Source: JAIEPW01 sp964471915
GTDB lineage: Bacteria; Acidobacteriota; Terriglobia; Bryobacterales; Bryobacteraceae
Length of the DNA: 64,000 nt
Reading direction: 5' to 3'
Assembly (NCBI GenBank): GCA_964471915.1
Contig: CAYYID010000021.1
Location: 16,741 to 80,740, forward strand
The notes under the pieces were generated by a model, which ran no database searches, was not told the origin of the DNA, and saw nothing but the letters and a program-made list of their open reading frames with translations. Below, piece after piece: positions 26,523 through 36,018 of this stretch (position 1 is the first letter of the stretch; the number at the start of each line of letters is the position of its first letter). Both the position numbers and the translations under genes were made by a program.

Positions 26523-27419
26523 ATGTCCATCCGTCCCGTGAAGCGGCTGATTCCCGCGAAACCCGCGATCGAAGGCGCCGGCGTGCATCTGCGCCGCGCG
26601 TTCGGCTTCGGCAGTACTTCGGAGTTCGATCCGTTCCTGCTGCTCGACGACTTCCGCAACGACATCCCGGAGGACTACGCCGCGGGATTTCCGTGGCATC
26701 CGCACCGCGGCATCGAGACCATCACCTATGTATTGGCCGGAACGGTCGACCATGCCGACAGCCTCGGGAACCGCGGATCGATTGGCGCGGGCGACGTGCA
26801 GTGGATGACCGCCGGCCGCGGGATCATCCACCAGGAGATGCCGCAGGGCGATCCGGCCGGGCGGATGCACGGCTTCCAGTTGTGGGCGAACCTGCCCGCG
26901 GCGCTGAAGATGACGGCGCCTCGCTATCAGGAAGTGAAGGCCGCAGACATCCCCGTCGTGACCGAGGACGACGGGACGCGCGTCCGGGTGGTGTGCGGGG
27001 ACTTTTGGGGGAAGGCGGGTCCGGTGGACGGCATCGCGGCGGAGCCGGTCTATCTCGACGTGTCGGTGCCGCCGGGCAAGCGCCGCAGCCTGCCGGTGGA
27101 GACCACGCGGCACGCCTTCGCGTACGTGTTCGCCGGCAGCGGACAGTTCGGGAATGCGTCGCCGCCCCAGGCGGTGCGTACGGAGAGCCTGGGGGCGTCG
27201 CTCCCGCAGGCGGAGAACCGGTCGCTGGTGCTGTTCGACAGCGGCGACGAGGTGGTGGTGCAGGCCGGCGAGGAAGGGATCCGCTTTCTGCTGGTCTCTG
27301 GCCAGCCGTTGGAGGAGCCAGTGGCGTGGCGCGGCCCGATCGTCATGAATACGCAGGAGGAACTCCGCCAGGCGTTCGCGGAGTTGCAGCGCGGCGAGTT
27401 TCTGCGCGCGAGTTCCTGA
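26523..27419 (+). CDS. Pirin-family cupin protein
   Basis: 298 aa, a two-domain cupin of the pirin family (iron-binding; bacterial members include quercetinase-like enzymes). The N-terminal metal site is complete: H59 and H61 in FPWHPHRGIETITYV, and H103 and E105 in GRGIIHQEMPQ. The conserved GDVQWMTAGRGI and GFQLWANLPA segments are present. The C-terminal cupin ends VLLVSG-like (GIRFLLVSGQPLEEPVAWRGPIVMNTQEEL), as in YhaK/YhhW-type proteins. The ATG at 26523 gives the usual pirin start; the frame extends 24 codons further upstream but without family similarity. It is cytoplasmic and divergent from the NHL gene. Confidence 0.9.
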   Translation: MSIRPVKRLIPAKPAIEGAGVHLRRAFGFGSTSEFDPFLLLDDFRNDIPEDYAAGFPWHPHRGIETITYVLAGTVDHADSLGNRGSIGAGDVQWMTAGRGIIHQEMPQGDPAGRMHGFQLWANLPAALKMTAPRYQEVKAADIPVVTEDDGTRVRVVCGDFWGKAGPVDGIAAEPVYLDVSVPPGKRRSLPVETTRHAFAYVFAGSGQFGNASPPQAVRTESLGASLPQAENRSLVLFDSGDEVVVQAGEEGIRFLLVSGQPLEEPVAWRGPIVMNTQEELRQAFAELQRGEFLRASS

Positions 27420-27595
27420 AAGTCGCGCGCTGACGGACGTTTCTCTTGACCGTCCGGGACAAACTGACTTCAAGTAGTAGCACCTTCGATGTCCTCCGTG
27501 GGCGACGGCCTCCTGGGCATGAAGCTCCTGTTGCGGCAGGCGCCGCCGCGATCCCCGACAAAGGCCTCAGTACGCTGAGCCGGACCGGCCGGGTG

Positions 27596-27732
27596 ATGGG
27601 GCGCGCGCTGGCCGCGTATGCGCTGTTTCTGCTGTACAGCGCGCCGGCTCCCCCAAAGCGGAGCCGCTGCGCCGCGAGATCATCCAGGTGGACCCGCACT
27701 CCGTGCTGTTCGCCCGCCCGCGTTCTAAATAG
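27596..27732 (+). pseudogene. Possible small secreted protein, frameshifted remnant
   Basis: Inside the 383-bp gap between pirin and the hydrolase, a short leader-like start (MGRALAAYALFLLYSAPAP) runs into a C-rich tract. There a -1 shift gives a coherent tail, KAEPLRREIIQVDPHSVLFARPRSK, ending at TAG 27730-27732. Neither frame alone looks like a gene. It may be a decayed small exported protein or coincidence. I see nothing else in the gap beyond another short open frame (27490-27579). Confidence 0.3.
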
Positions 27733-27802
27733 TCGCGCTCGACAGTTGAGGACCAACGCCCCAGTCTGGCTGTAGTATAACCACGCCACGGAGAACCCAG
27801 GA

Positions 27803-28786
27803 ATGTCTTTACGCCTCATGCTGCTCGCCCTGCTGGCCGGCGCCGCGCTGGCCCAGAACATGAACTACAAGCCGCTGCCGCCGTACCAGATGCCCGACAC
27901 AGTCGCCGTGCGCGGCGTCGACATCTACAGCGAGGGCACCCGCATGGCGGGAACGCTCTACTCGCTCAAAGCCAACGCCGGACAGAAGCTGCCCGCCATC
28001 GTGATGGCCCAGGGCTGGGGCGGCGTGGCGGCCAGCCTGCGCCGGGAAGCCGCCGTGTTCGCCGAAGCGGGTTACCTGGTGCTGACCTTCGATTACCGGG
28101 GCTGGGGCGCCAGCGACTCCAAGGTGATCCTCACCGCCAAGAAAGAGCCCGCCGAAAAGCAGAACCAGCGTTACACGGCGGAAGTGCAGGCGATCCGCGA
28201 GGTCGTGAGTCCCTACGATTTCATTCTCGACTGGCAGAACGCGATCCACTTCGTGGCGGGCGAAGCGCAGTGCGATCCCGCGCGGATCGGCCTGTGGGGC
28301 ACCAGTCTCTCCGGCGGGCTGGTGGTCTCCGCCGCGGTGCGGGACCCCCGGGTGAAGGCGGTGCACAGCCAGGTGCCGGCCTTCGACGGCCGCTGGACCA
28401 TGGCGGCCGCCAAGGACAAGGAAGCCACCTGGACCGAATCCACGCAGCGGGCGCGCGGCGAACTCGGCTATCCCGTACCCGGTGCGAATACGGTGGCGAA
28501 GCTGATTGGCGCACCGATCCGCTACCAGTTCGCCTCCTGGACGCCAGTCGAAGACATCCACCGGCTGAAGAACACGGCGGTGCAGATCGTCCTGGCCGGC
28601 AAGGAGGAACTGGTCGACAACAAGACCAATGGTCAGGCGGCGTACGAGCGGGCCACGGGACCGAAGAACCTGGTGACGCTTCCCGACATCGACCACTACG
28701 GCATCTATTACGTGCTCGAGGCCCGGACGCGGGCGCGGGATCTGGCCATCCAGTGGTTCGACCAGCATGTCAAGAACGCGAAGTAG
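27803..28786 (+). CDS. Secreted alpha/beta hydrolase (dienelactone-hydrolase/peptidase S9-like)
   Basis: 327 aa with signal peptide MSLRLMLLALLAGAALAQ. The fold markers are PAIVMAQGWGGVAASLR (oxyanion region) and LVLTFDYRGWGASDS. The nucleophile S168 lies in LWGTSLSGGLV, where the fifth elbow position is Ser rather than the common Gly, and the catalytic His is in LPDIDHYGIYY. The likely acid residue follows KNTAVQIVLAGKEELVDN. The substrate is unknown. It is directly followed, 10 bp later, by a PQQ/cytochrome c dehydrogenase gene with its own GGAGG, so the pair looks like an oxidise-then-hydrolyse module reminiscent of polyvinyl-alcohol degradation, which is an inference. CGGAGAACCCAGGA precedes the ATG. 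Confidence 0.85.
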   Translation: MSLRLMLLALLAGAALAQNMNYKPLPPYQMPDTVAVRGVDIYSEGTRMAGTLYSLKANAGQKLPAIVMAQGWGGVAASLRREAAVFAEAGYLVLTFDYRGWGASDSKVILTAKKEPAEKQNQRYTAEVQAIREVVSPYDFILDWQNAIHFVAGEAQCDPARIGLWGTSLSGGLVVSAAVRDPRVKAVHSQVPAFDGRWTMAAAKDKEATWTESTQRARGELGYPVPGANTVAKLIGAPIRYQFASWTPVEDIHRLKNTAVQIVLAGKEELVDNKTNGQAAYERATGPKNLVTLPDIDHYGIYYVLEARTRARDLAIQWFDQHVKNAK

Positions 28787-28796
28787 CGGAGGCGCC

Positions 28797-30599
28797 ATGC
28801 GGGGTTTCTTGTTTCTGCTCGCGTCCGCCGCGCTGGCCCAGGACGGCGAGAAGCTGTATCGCGACCGTTGCTCCGGCTGTCACGAATCGGCCGCGAGCCA
28901 CGCGCCGGGGCTCAACCTGCTGCGCCGGATGTATCCGGAGACCGTGGTCGAGTCGCTCTCGGCCGGCAGCATGCAGCCGATGGCGGCGGGACTATCCGCC
29001 GCGGACCGGCGGGCCATCGCGCTGTTCGTCACCGCCAAGGAATTCGGCAAAGCGCTGGACCTGAACTCGCGCGAAGGTTTCTGCGCGGAGGCTCCCGGAC
29101 CGCGCGCGGCCTCGGGCAAGGAATCCGGGTGGAATGGCTGGAGCCCGGATCACGCCAACACGCGCTACCAGCCGGCGCCGGGGATTGCGCCCGCGGACGT
29201 TCCCAAGCTCGAACTCAAGTGGGCCTTCGGGATCCCGAATGCCAACATCGCCTACGGTGCGATCTCCGTGGCGCTCGGCCGCGTGTTCTTCGGCACGTCG
29301 GTGAATCTGCTGTACTCGCTCGACGCGCGCACCGGATGCATCCACTGGACCTACCGCGCCAGCGCCAACATCCGTGCCGCGGTGACCACGGGCCGCGCCT
29401 CGAAGATCGCCCGCCCGGCATTGTTCTTCGGCGACGGCCTGGCCTACGTCTACGCGCTCGACGCCGAGAAGGGCACGCTGCTCTGGAAAACCAAGGTGGA
29501 GACGTTTCCGAGCTCTCGCGTCACCGGGACGCCGCAGCTCCACGGGGACCGCCTGTTCGTGCCGGTCTCCATCATCGAGGAAGGCCTGGCGATCGACCCG
29601 AAGTACGAGTGCTGCCGCTCGCGCCCCAGCCTGGTGGCGCTCGACGCCAACACCGGCCAGCTCCTCTGGCGCCGCTACACCATCGAACAGGAGCCGGTGA
29701 AGCGGGGCAAGAACCGCATCGGTACGCAGTTGTGGGGACCCTCGGGCGCCAGCATCTGGTCGGCGCCCACGCTCGACCCCGAACGCAACGCGGTGTACGT
29801 CGCCACCGGCAATAACCACTCGCAGCCCACCACTGACACCAGCGACGCCGTGCTCGCCCTCCGCATGGACACGGGCGAGTGGCTGTGGAAGAAGCAGATC
29901 ACGCCGAACGACGCGTACAACGTCGCCTGTGTGCGTCCGGACACGACGAACTGCCCGGAGGACGCGGGCCCCGACCACGACTTCGGGTCGTCGCCGATCC
30001 TGGTGAAGCTCCCGAACGGGCGGCGCGCGCTGCTCGCCGGGCAGAAGTCCGGCGTGATGACGGCGCTCGATCCCGACGACCGGGGAAGGATCCTCTGGCA
30101 GACCCGCGTGGGCAAGGGCGGCTTGCTCGGCGGCATCCAATGGGGTTCGGCGGCCGATGCCGACAAAGTCTACGTCCCGCTCTCTGACATCGCGTGGGTG
30201 GGCGAGCGGATCCTGAATCCGAACCTCGGCGGCGGGATGTTCGCGCTGCGGATCCGCGACGGCGAAAAGCTCTGGGTGACGCCCGCGCCCTCGTGCGACG
30301 GTCGGAAGAACTGCAGCCCCGCGCAGAGCGCGGCCGCCAGCGCCATGCCCGGCGCGGTGTTCTCGGCCTCGGTCGATGGACATCTCCGCGCCTATGACAC
30401 CGCCAGCGGCAAGATCGTCTGGGACTACAACACCGTCCGCGATTACCAGACAGTGAACAAGGTTCCGGCGCGCGGCGGGTCCCTGGATGCGCCGGGTCCG
30501 GTGATCGCGGGCGGGATGGTGTTTGCGCCCTCCGGCTACGGCAGTTGGGGCGGGCTGCCGGGGAACGCCGTCCTGGCGTTCGCGGTACCGGGCCGTTGA
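28797..30599 (+). CDS. PQQ-dependent, cytochrome c-fused dehydrogenase (polyvinyl-alcohol-dehydrogenase-like)
   Basis: 600 aa, periplasmic (MRGFLFLLASAALAQDG). An N-terminal cytochrome c module binds heme through CSGCH (C25, C28, H29), with Met ligand candidates near SAGSMQPMAAGLS. The rest is an eight-blade PQQ propeller with W-motif blades (VYALDAEKGTLLWKTKV, LVALDANTGQLLWRR, VLALRMDTGEWLWKKQ, LRAYDTASGKIVWDYN). It also has a vicinal Cys pair in KYECCRSRPS. N-terminal heme plus PQQ propeller at this length matches polyvinyl-alcohol dehydrogenase (cytochrome), which oxidises secondary alcohols and passes electrons to cytochromes. True substrate unknown. The gene is preceded by GGAGG and lies 10 bp after the hydrolase. 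Confidence 0.88.
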   Translation: MRGFLFLLASAALAQDGEKLYRDRCSGCHESAASHAPGLNLLRRMYPETVVESLSAGSMQPMAAGLSAADRRAIALFVTAKEFGKALDLNSREGFCAEAPGPRAASGKESGWNGWSPDHANTRYQPAPGIAPADVPKLELKWAFGIPNANIAYGAISVALGRVFFGTSVNLLYSLDARTGCIHWTYRASANIRAAVTTGRASKIARPALFFGDGLAYVYALDAEKGTLLWKTKVETFPSSRVTGTPQLHGDRLFVPVSIIEEGLAIDPKYECCRSRPSLVALDANTGQLLWRRYTIEQEPVKRGKNRIGTQLWGPSGASIWSAPTLDPERNAVYVATGNNHSQPTTDTSDAVLALRMDTGEWLWKKQITPNDAYNVACVRPDTTNCPEDAGPDHDFGSSPILVKLPNGRRALLAGQKSGVMTALDPDDRGRILWQTRVGKGGLLGGIQWGSAADADKVYVPLSDIAWVGERILNPNLGGGMFALRIRDGEKLWVTPAPSCDGRKNCSPAQSAAASAMPGAVFSASVDGHLRAYDTASGKIVWDYNTVRDYQTVNKVPARGGSLDAPGPVIAGGMVFAPSGYGSWGGLPGNAVLAFAVPGR

Positions 30600-30694
30600 C
30601 GACTGTGAACTGGCGATGCACAGTTGGGCGATTGACTTGTCCGGACGTTTTGCAATAGAGTCCACGCAAGCAAGTCCAGTCTTGGGAGGATGTC

Positions 30695-33600
30695 ATGAGA
30701 TCTCTGCCGTCCGTTCGCCTTGGGATGTTCACGCTGGCGGCGTGGCTCGCGACGCCGGCTTTCACTCAGACCACCGATGCTTCGCTGACGGGAAGCGTCG
30801 TGGATCCGGCCGGCGCCGTGATTGCGGGCGCGAAGGTGACGATCACCAACAAGACCACCGGGGGCAGCCGCGTGGCGATAGCCAACGACGCGGGGACCTT
30901 CCTGGCGGCCGGCCTGCCGCCCGGTCCCTACAAGGTGACCGCCGAGCAGACCGGCTTCAAGACCTGGGTGCTGGAATCGCTGACGCTCGACGTCGGCGCG
31001 CAGCAGAGCCTCAGCATCACGCTGCAGATCGGCCAGACCGCCGAGACCGTCGAAGTGCAGGGCAGCGTCGCGGATCTGCAAGCGGTGACCAGCTCCATCG
31101 GCAACGTGATCACGGGCAAGAAACTGGAGGAGCTTCCCCTCGTGGGCCGCAGCGCCTATGACCTGATCGGCACCACGGCGGGCGTCAGCGGCACCAACAA
31201 CCAGAACTTCAACGGCGCGCGCAGCGGCGCGCTGAACGTCACGCTGGACGGCGCGAACATCCAGGACAATCTCTTCGACGGCGTGGGCGCGACGCAGGCG
31301 ATCTCGGTGGTGAACGTCGACCGCATCGCGGAGTTCCGCATCGTCACCTCCCCGGCGGACGCCGAGCTGGGCCGCGGCAGCGGCCAGATCATCATGGTGA
31401 GCCGCGCCGGCGGGAACCAATACCGCGGCAGCGCCTTCTGGGAGCACCGGAACACCATCTTCACGGCCAATACCTGGTTCAACAACTTCAACCGCCAGCC
31501 GCGGAATTTCCTGCTGCGGAACCAGTTCGGCGCCCGCGTGGGCGGTCCGGTGTTCAAGAACAAGACCTTCTTCAACGCCTATTACGAAGGCCAGCGCCAG
31601 CGCCAGCACAACCTCTTCAACGCCATCACCTACCGCGAGACGGCGCGCCAGGGGATCTTCCGCTACTGGCCCGGCGTCCAGAACGCGAATGCGCTGGCCG
31701 CGAATCCGACTGTGGACCTGGCCGGCAACCCGATCCAGCCGCGCGGCGCCACCGGCGCCCTCCAATCCGTCAACGTGATGACCCAGGATCCGCTGCGCAA
31801 CCGGCTGGACCCCACCGGGACCATCTCGCGGCTGATGGGCCTCATGCCGCTGCCGAACAACTTCATCGTCGGCGACGGCCTCAACTCCGGCGGCTACCAA
31901 TGGCAGCGCGTCATCGCCCAGGATTACAACCTCTGGGGCTTCCGCGTGGACCATAACTTCTCGGTCAACCACCGGCTGAACTTCTCCTACAACAACCAGG
32001 AGAACGACAACGTCAATACGGTAGGGGTGCAGCCGTTCCCCGGCGTGGCCCCGGGCCGCGGCCCCATCAAGACGCACACCTACTCGGCCGGCTTCACCTC
32101 GGTGCTGCGTTCGAACCTGATCAACGAATTCCGCGCCGGGGCGCTGCGTCCCCGCACCGCGGTGGTCGCGCCCTGGGAAACCGATCCCGGCGTGCTCGGC
32201 AACGTCAATAACAACAACCTGATCGTGGGCCTGTATTTCGGCGCTGTTACCCAGGTCTTCAACACCGTCAACTACGGTGCGGAACCGTTCGGCCGCATGA
32301 CCCCGGTGTACCAGTTCGGCGACACCATGACGTGGCTCAAGGGCAAGCACAGCGTGCGCGGCGGCTTCGACTACCGCAGCGTTTCGAGCTACGGGTTCGA
32401 CACCTACGCCGCCATGCAACGCGCCGAGATCTTCACGGCGGCCGCGTGGCCCGCCAGCGCGAACTTCTTCAACCTGCCGGGTATCGGCATCAACGCCGGC
32501 GCCTCCGCGCAGCTCGCGAGCGAGCTTTCGGGCGCCGTGGCGCAGACCTGGATGAGCCTCAACTCCCCTGGCGGCCCCAACCCGACGTTTCTTCCCGGCC
32601 TCTCGCGCTACCGCCGCTGGTCGCAGAACGAATTTAGCTGGTTCCTCAAGGACGACTGGAAGATCACGCAGAACCTGACGCTGAACCTCGGCGTCCGCTA
32701 CGACTGGTTCAATGCGCCCTACGAAACCCAGGGGCTCGGCGTCGACTGGAAGGGCGGCGGCAACCGGCTCTTCGGCGTCTCCGGCAATGGCTTCGGCGAT
32801 CTCTTCCGCCCCGGGCAGCTCAACGGCGCCCTCTCGGAGTTCCTCCCGATCGGACCGAATACGCCGAACCCGGACCAGAAACTCTGGGCGAACGACAACA
32901 ACAACTTCGGCCCGGCGGTCGGCATCAGTTGGTCGCTGCCCTGGTTCGGCAAGGATAAAACCGTGATCCGCGCCGGCTACCAGTTGAGCTACGGCCGCAA
33001 CGCGATCTTCCTGGTGAACTCGCAGACCTTCGGCGCGTCCGGCTACGCCCAATCGCGGCTGATCAATACGCCGACGCCCACGTACCTGAGCGACATCCGG
33101 CCGCTCGCGCCGGTGGCGCCGCCCCTTGGCACCATCCCGCTCACCGAGCGGTCCTCGCCGGCCTACGGCTTCGATCCGAACCTGTACAGCCCCTACTACC
33201 AGAACTTCAACTTCTCGATCGACCGCGTGATCGGCAAGGACTGGGTGCTCAACGCGCGCTATGTCCGCAACAAGGGCAACGGGCTGCCCCGTTCGCTGAA
33301 TCTCAACGAGACGAACATCTTCGAGAACGGGATCCTGGCCGCTTACAACACCACGCTCGCGGGCGGCAACGCGGCCCTGTTCGACGCGATGTTCCGCGGC
33401 TTTACCCTGGGCGGCCGCACGGTCGACGGCGTGAACCTTACCGGATCCGAGTTCGTCCGCCAGTCCACCGCGACGCGCGGCTTCCTCGCCAGCAACGCCC
33501 CGGCGGGACTTGCCAACTTCATCAACATCAACCCCAGCCAGTGCGGCATTCCGGGCTGTCTCATCAGCCGCGCGGGTCTGCCCGTGAACTTCGTCACCGC

Positions 33601-34510
33601 CAACCCGCAGTTCACCAGCGCCTATTACGTCGCGAACTTCGGCAACTCCGCCTATGACGCGCTGCAGGTCGAGGTGACCAAGCGCTTCTCCTCCGGCTAC
33701 ACCTTCCAGGGCAACTATACCTTCAGCAAGGCGATGGGCGACGCCGAGGGCGACGAAGTCGCCTACCGCGGCAGCTCCCGCACGCTGCGCGACCGGCAGC
33801 TCGACCGGCGCCTGCTCAGCTTCCATCGCTCGCACATCGCGCGCCTCAACGGCATCTGGGAGCTCCCCTTCGGACCGGGCCGCATGTTCGGCCGCAATAG
33901 CAAAGGCGTCCTCGGGCAGGTGCTCGGCGGCTGGCAGGTCGGCGGTCTGAGCACGCTCCAATCCGGGCAGCCCTTCAGCATCACGGTCTCGGGCGCCGTG
34001 CAGTCCTTCAACCAGATCACGCAGGCGGGCGTGAATTTCCCCGAAGCGGGCGACTTCACGCCGGTTTCGGTGGCGCCCCTTTCGCCCGGCCTCGGCCAGG
34101 TGAGCCGCGTCGGCAACGGCGTCGTGTACTTCAATGGGCTCCGCCAGGTCACGGATCCGTCGGTGGCCCGCATGCCGGCGATCATCCAGCCGCTCAGCGC
34201 CCTGCGCGCCATCGTGGATCAGAACGGCAACATCATCATGCAGAACCCCGTGCCCGGACAGCTCGGCACCATGGCGCCCAACTCCTTCACGGGCCCGCCC
34301 ATCCTGCGCCTGGACCTGAACCTGATCAAGCGCTTCAAGATCGGCGAGCAGCGGGATCTCATCATCCGCGCCGACGCCCTGAACCTGATGAACACGCCCT
34401 TCTTCGGGCTCCCCGTCACGGACATCAACAGTCCGCTGTTCGGACGCATCCAGTCGACGCTCGCGGGCACCAACCGCGTGATCTCGTTCCAGGCGCGCTT
34501 TACCTTCTAA
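30695..34510 (+). CDS. Oar-like TonB-dependent outer-membrane receptor
   Basis: 1271 aa. The signal peptide (MRSLPSVRLGMFTLAAWLATPAFTQ) is followed by a carboxypeptidase-regulatory-like domain at about 25-110 (SLTGSVVDPAGAVIAGAKVT ... GPYKVTAEQTGFKT). A plug domain lies at about 115-235 (EVQGSVADLQAVTSSIGNVI, ELPLVGRSAYDL, GALNVTLDGANIQDN). The rest is a long beta-barrel ending in aromatic RVISFQARFTF, the outer-membrane C-terminal signature. This Oar/SusC-like architecture is very abundant in Solibacter relatives and is thought to import or bind large substrates. GGGAGGATGTC precedes the ATG. It follows the PQQ dehydrogenase by 95 bp and may serve the same substrate, but no proof is visible. 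Confidence 0.93.
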   Translation: MRSLPSVRLGMFTLAAWLATPAFTQTTDASLTGSVVDPAGAVIAGAKVTITNKTTGGSRVAIANDAGTFLAAGLPPGPYKVTAEQTGFKTWVLESLTLDVGAQQSLSITLQIGQTAETVEVQGSVADLQAVTSSIGNVITGKKLEELPLVGRSAYDLIGTTAGVSGTNNQNFNGARSGALNVTLDGANIQDNLFDGVGATQAISVVNVDRIAEFRIVTSPADAELGRGSGQIIMVSRAGGNQYRGSAFWEHRNTIFTANTWFNNFNRQPRNFLLRNQFGARVGGPVFKNKTFFNAYYEGQRQRQHNLFNAITYRETARQGIFRYWPGVQNANALAANPTVDLAGNPIQPRGATGALQSVNVMTQDPLRNRLDPTGTISRLMGLMPLPNNFIVGDGLNSGGYQWQRVIAQDYNLWGFRVDHNFSVNHRLNFSYNNQENDNVNTVGVQPFPGVAPGRGPIKTHTYSAGFTSVLRSNLINEFRAGALRPRTAVVAPWETDPGVLGNVNNNNLIVGLYFGAVTQVFNTVNYGAEPFGRMTPVYQFGDTMTWLKGKHSVRGGFDYRSVSSYGFDTYAAMQRAEIFTAAAWPASANFFNLPGIGINAGASAQLASELSGAVAQTWMSLNSPGGPNPTFLPGLSRYRRWSQNEFSWFLKDDWKITQNLTLNLGVRYDWFNAPYETQGLGVDWKGGGNRLFGVSGNGFGDLFRPGQLNGALSEFLPIGPNTPNPDQKLWANDNNNFGPAVGISWSLPWFGKDKTVIRAGYQLSYGRNAIFLVNSQTFGASGYAQSRLINTPTPTYLSDIRPLAPVAPPLGTIPLTERSSPAYGFDPNLYSPYYQNFNFSIDRVIGKDWVLNARYVRNKGNGLPRSLNLNETNIFENGILAAYNTTLAGGNAALFDAMFRGFTLGGRTVDGVNLTGSEFVRQSTATRGFLASNAPAGLANFININPSQCGIPGCLISRAGLPVNFVTANPQFTSAYYVANFGNSAYDALQVEVTKRFSSGYTFQGNYTFSKAMGDAEGDEVAYRGSSRTLRDRQLDRRLLSFHRSHIARLNGIWELPFGPGRMFGRNSKGVLGQVLGGWQVGGLSTLQSGQPFSITVSGAVQSFNQITQAGVNFPEAGDFTPVSVAPLSPGLGQVSRVGNGVVYFNGLRQVTDPSVARMPAIIQPLSALRAIVDQNGNIIMQNPVPGQLGTMAPNSFTGPPILRLDLNLIKRFKIGEQRDLIIRADALNLMNTPFFGLPVTDINSPLFGRIQSTLAGTNRVISFQARFTF

Positions 34511-34516
34511 CCAGGA

Positions 34517-34534
34517 CCCGGGCCTCGGCCCGGG
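34517..34534. terminator. Hairpin after the receptor gene
   Basis: CCCGGGCC and GGCCCGGG form an 8-bp GC stem with a tiny TC loop, seven bases after the receptor stop codon. There is no T tract, so it may be a weak terminator or a 3'-stabilising hairpin. Confidence 0.35.
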
Positions 34535-34590
34535 CCTCTGCAAAGACGATCTGCGGTTCCGGCGGGGCCGATGCGAGTATCATCTTGCCT

Positions 34591-35859
34591 ATGACCCGCC
34601 GGACCCCATTGCTGCTCCTCCTTGCCCTCGCTGCCTGCAATCGCGCCCCGGACGCTCCCGTCGACCCCGCCATCGCTCAGGCTCTCGCCGCTGTCGCCGC
34701 CATCGACAACCACGGCCACCCCGTGCGCCCCGTCGCCGCCGGCGAGGCGCCGGACCAGGGCTACGACGCGCTGCCGGTCGAGAACCTCGAACCCGCCTCC
34801 GACATGGTGCGCATGCGCCCCGGCCGCCCCGAGTTCCCCGCCGCCACCAAAGCCATCTTCGGCGGCGACCGCGCCGCTGCCGCCCAAGCGTGGGGCGCCA
34901 ACTACGCCGCCACGGTCCTCGACAAGGCCGGCATCGACAAAATGGTCGCGAACCGCGTCGCCATGGGCCCCGGCCTCCCTCCCTCCCGCTTCCTCTGGGC
35001 CGGCTACGTCGACGCCCTGATGTACCCGTTCGCCACCGAGATCCTCCAGGTCAATTCCGACCGCAAGGCCTTCTACGCCCTCGAAGCCAAGCTCCTCGCG
35101 CAGTACTACAAGGAGTCCGGCGTGACGGACCGCCCGGCCACGCTCGACGAGTACCTCGAGAAAGTCGTCACCGCCACCCTCACCCGCCACAAGCAGGGCG
35201 GCGCCGTAGCCGAAAAATTCGAGATGGCCTACCTGCGGCCGCTCGCCATCGGCAATCCTTCCAAGGCCGACGCCGAAAAGGCCTGGAACGCCGGTGCCGC
35301 GACGCCCGCCGACTACCGCACCCTCCAGGACTTTCTGTTCCGCTACATCGCTCTCGAGTGCGGACGTCTCGGCCTGGCCGTCCACATCCACACCGGCGCG
35401 GGGGGCGGCGGCTATTTCGATGTCGCCGGCTCCCGCCCCGGTCTGCTCGAACCTCTCTTTAATGACCCCGCGCTGCGCAAGACGAACTTCGTCATGCTCC
35501 ACGGCGGCTGGCCGTACCCGGCCGAGATCGCCGCGCTGCTCACCAAGCCGAACGCCTATGTGGATTTCTCGGTCCACGGCCTGATGGTCTCTGGCCCGGA
35601 CTTCGCCGCCAACCTGCGCGGCTGGCTCGAAGCCGTGCCGGAAAAGGTGCTCTTCGGCACCGACGCCTATCCCTTCGCCCCGCAGGCGAACCTCGGTTGG
35701 GAGGAGATGGCGTACGTGCTCGCGAACTCAGGCCGCCAGGCGCTCGGCGTCGCCCTCACGGGCATGGTGCGCGACGGCTCGGTCACCCGGGAGCGGGCCA
35801 TTGAGATCGGCAAACTGGTCCTCCGCGAGAACGCCGCGAAGCTCTACGGCTTGAAGTAG
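34591..35859 (+). CDS. Lipoprotein amidohydrolase (amidohydrolase-2 / FluG-like)
   Basis: 422 aa starting MTRRTPLLLLLALAACNR, with lipobox LAAC, so it is membrane-anchored on the periplasmic side. The metal-dependent TIM-barrel features are AAIDNHGHPVRP (the H-x-H metal motif at the first strand), LAVHIHTGAGGGGYFDV, VMLHGGWPYPAEIAALL and KVLFGTDAYPFAPQ (the final Asp). This arrangement is that of amidohydrolase family 2, close to the N-terminal domain of FluG-type proteins. Substrate is unknown. A TATCAT box (34578-34583) lies 7 bp before the ATG, with no Shine-Dalgarno. It appears transcribed independently of the receptor gene upstream. Confidence 0.88.
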   Translation: MTRRTPLLLLLALAACNRAPDAPVDPAIAQALAAVAAIDNHGHPVRPVAAGEAPDQGYDALPVENLEPASDMVRMRPGRPEFPAATKAIFGGDRAAAAQAWGANYAATVLDKAGIDKMVANRVAMGPGLPPSRFLWAGYVDALMYPFATEILQVNSDRKAFYALEAKLLAQYYKESGVTDRPATLDEYLEKVVTATLTRHKQGGAVAEKFEMAYLRPLAIGNPSKADAEKAWNAGAATPADYRTLQDFLFRYIALECGRLGLAVHIHTGAGGGGYFDVAGSRPGLLEPLFNDPALRKTNFVMLHGGWPYPAEIAALLTKPNAYVDFSVHGLMVSGPDFAANLRGWLEAVPEKVLFGTDAYPFAPQANLGWEEMAYVLANSGRQALGVALTGMVRDGSVTRERAIEIGKLVLRENAAKLYGLK

Positions 35860-35984
35860 CGCGCCACGCGCCGGCCGCACAGCGTAGCCGCGCCGAGGCG
35901 CGGACATGGACGGCCTCCCGCCATGGGTTTGGGTGGCATTCCCTAGCTCGGCGACTCCGGCAGGTTATCAAGTATCAGGGTATG

Positions 35985-35990
35985 TATAAT
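35985..35990 (+). promoter_or_regulatory. Consensus -10 box (TATAAT) for the GMC oxidoreductase gene
   Basis: TATAAT preceded directly by TG, 28 bp before the start codon at 36019. A GGGAGGG Shine-Dalgarno lies between the two, so this gene uses a conventional leadered transcript. A weak GTTATC lies around the -35 position. Confidence 0.5.
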
Positions 35991-36018
35991 CTGTCGGACC
36001 GAGGGCAAGGGAGGGTGC

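Noticed and set aside
30536..34543. Long antisense open frame (over 1300 codons) opposite the TonB-dependent receptor
   Set aside because: GC-rich codon use leaves the opposite frame open. The receptor reads as a complete family member with leader and C-terminal signature, and the antisense frame is low-complexity and lacks domains.
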